From Peribacillus simplex NBRC 15720 = DSM 1321 (GTDB taxonomy: Bacteria > Bacillota > Bacilli > Bacillales > DSM-1321): a stretch of 64,000 nucleotides of DNA. Positions 63,429-64,000 of the stretch are shown here, in pieces. The stretch spans positions 2,684,001 through 2,748,000 of the forward strand of contig NZ_CP017704.1 of the NCBI RefSeq assembly GCF_002243645.1, written 5' to 3'. The notes under the pieces were generated by a model. That model did not search any database. It worked only from the letters and a program-made list of their open reading frames with translations, and had not been told where the DNA came from. A program made the position numbers and the translations under genes. Positions within the stretch are counted from its first letter, which is position 1, and each line of letters starts with the position of its first letter.

Positions 63429-64000
63429 TTGAGTTTAAAACAATACTCAAAAGAGCAATTATTGGAAATGTCCTTAATAGAGATGGCATATGATTTGTTA
63501 GTGGAAAGAAATGAACCGATTCCATTTAAAGACTTAATAAGTGAATTAGCTTCGCTGCACCATTTATCTAAAGCGGAAGTGGAAAAGAAAATTGCACAAT
63601 TCTATACGGATTTAAATGTGGATGGCCGCTTCACTTCACTTGGGGACAACCGCTGGGGATTGAAAACATGGTACCCGGTTGACCAAATCGAAGAAGAAGT
63701 CGTACATGTTGTAAAACCTAAAAAGAAAAAGAAAGCCAAAAAGGCTGCTGTCGTTATCGACGATTTCGATGAACTTGAAGACGAAGACCTTGACTTTGAA
63801 GAAGATATCGATGATCTGGACGAGGATGACGATGATGACGATGATGATATTCTAGGTTCTCCAGTCATCGATGAAGTGCTTTTGGATGATGACGTGGATG
63901 ATGACGACGATCTGGAAGAAGAAATAATCGAAGATGATGCATTTGTCCTGGAAGATGATGAGGATGAAGACGAAGATGATTTGGATGACTTGGATAAAGA
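63429..64000 (+). CDS. rpoE: DNA-directed RNA polymerase delta subunit, partial
   Basis: The gene runs past the right edge; 190 codons are visible. The N-terminal HARE-HTH domain is LKQYSKEQLLEMSLIEMAYDLL…DGRFTSLGDNRWGLKTWYPVD; a basic patch (KPKKKKKAKK) separates it from a long Asp/Glu tail (DDFDELEDEDLDFEED…). This is the layout of Firmicute delta, which displaces nucleic acids from RNA polymerase and speeds recycling. TTG start after gaaggga. Location after acdA/icmF fits B. subtilis order. Confidence 0.95.
   Translation, partial: MSLKQYSKEQLLEMSLIEMAYDLLVERNEPIPFKDLISELASLHHLSKAEVEKKIAQFYTDLNVDGRFTSLGDNRWGLKTWYPVDQIEEEVVHVVKPKKKKKAKKAAVVIDDFDELEDEDLDFEEDIDDLDEDDDDDDDDILGSPVIDEVLLDDDVDDDDDLEEEIIEDDAFVLEDDEDEDEDDLDDLDK

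Noticed and set aside
63602-63868. Serine-rich 88-codon minus-strand frame
   Set aside because: It is the antisense of the Asp/Glu-coding tail of rpoE (gat/gac/gaa read backwards as serine-rich), not a gene.

Overview
The window is chromosomal DNA of a low-to-moderate GC, endospore-forming Bacillaceae species. Gene content and order match the Bacillus subtilis ywd–ywj arc (pdxK, ung–ywdI–ywdK–gerQ, hemQ–pta–lipL–rsfA–ywfO, ywgA–ywhBCD–pbpG–speEB–ywiB–argS, uvsE–ywjE–fadF–acdA–rpoE). Several insertions are absent from B. subtilis, which suggests a Peribacillus/'Bacillus simplex'-like organism; that assignment is inference. Spore genes (gerQ, rsfA, pbpG) and bacillithiol and coproheme-pathway genes support a Bacillales host. 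No prophage, intact IS element or CRISPR array is visible.

Layout. 1–4.4 kb: end of an ATP-grasp ligase gene, an ABC-F ATPase and topoisomerase III. 4.4–5.7 kb: a decayed accessory patch on the 3' side of a tRNA-Arg gene, with a tyrosine-recombinase remnant and a tandem pair of unrecognised small-protein genes sharing a W-N-x-E-N-D…F-S-P-G-D-Q motif. 5.8–6.7 kb: a lipoprotein polysaccharide deacetylase. 6.8–16.7 kb: a cobalamin riboswitch followed by a tightly overlapped 12-gene corrinoid salvage operon (btuF, btuC, btuD–cbiZ fusion, cbiB, cobD, cobU, cobS, cobC, a CobU-like gene, pduO-type adenosyltransferase, cblT, cblS). 17–19.3 kb: a wrecked gluconate permease gene beside an intact gluconokinase gene. 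19.4–25.4 kb: YbaK-type deacylase, a double P-loop ATPase, HAD phosphatase, PQQ-type sugar dehydrogenase lipoprotein, and a MarR–MFS pair with a clear operator. 25.5–30.4 kb: bshB2–yojF, pdxK and a partial molybdenum-cofactor cluster (mobA, moaE, moaD, moeB). 30.4–51.9 kb: the conserved ywd–ywj backbone plus two phospholipase-D-fold proteins. 52–63 kb: a fatty-acid/branched-chain acyl-CoA degradation block (fadF, thiolase, 3-hydroxyacyl-CoA dehydrogenase, two acyl-CoA dehydrogenases, a TetR regulator, and the fused isobutyryl-CoA mutase icmF). The window ends inside rpoE (RNA polymerase delta).

How the genes connect. The cobalamin operon imports corrinoids, removes damaged lower loops (CbiZ), rebuilds the aminopropanol arm (CobD, CbiB), imports and phosphorylates alpha-ribazole (CblT, CblS), joins the nucleotide loop (CobU, CobS, CobC) and adenosylates (PduO type). 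The product, adenosylcobalamin, is the cofactor of IcmF, encoded 43 kb downstream. The two acyl-CoA promoters share a TetR-type palindrome (TGARYGnnCRTTCA) that the locally encoded TetR protein may read; a CcpA-like cre lies upstream of the thiolase gene.

The strongest leads are the small-protein pair at the tRNA-associated patch, the shared acyl-CoA operator, the truncated CobU-like protein with an oddly placed Shine–Dalgarno, and the riboswitch expression platform with a duplicated terminator arm. None is proven here to be a new system.
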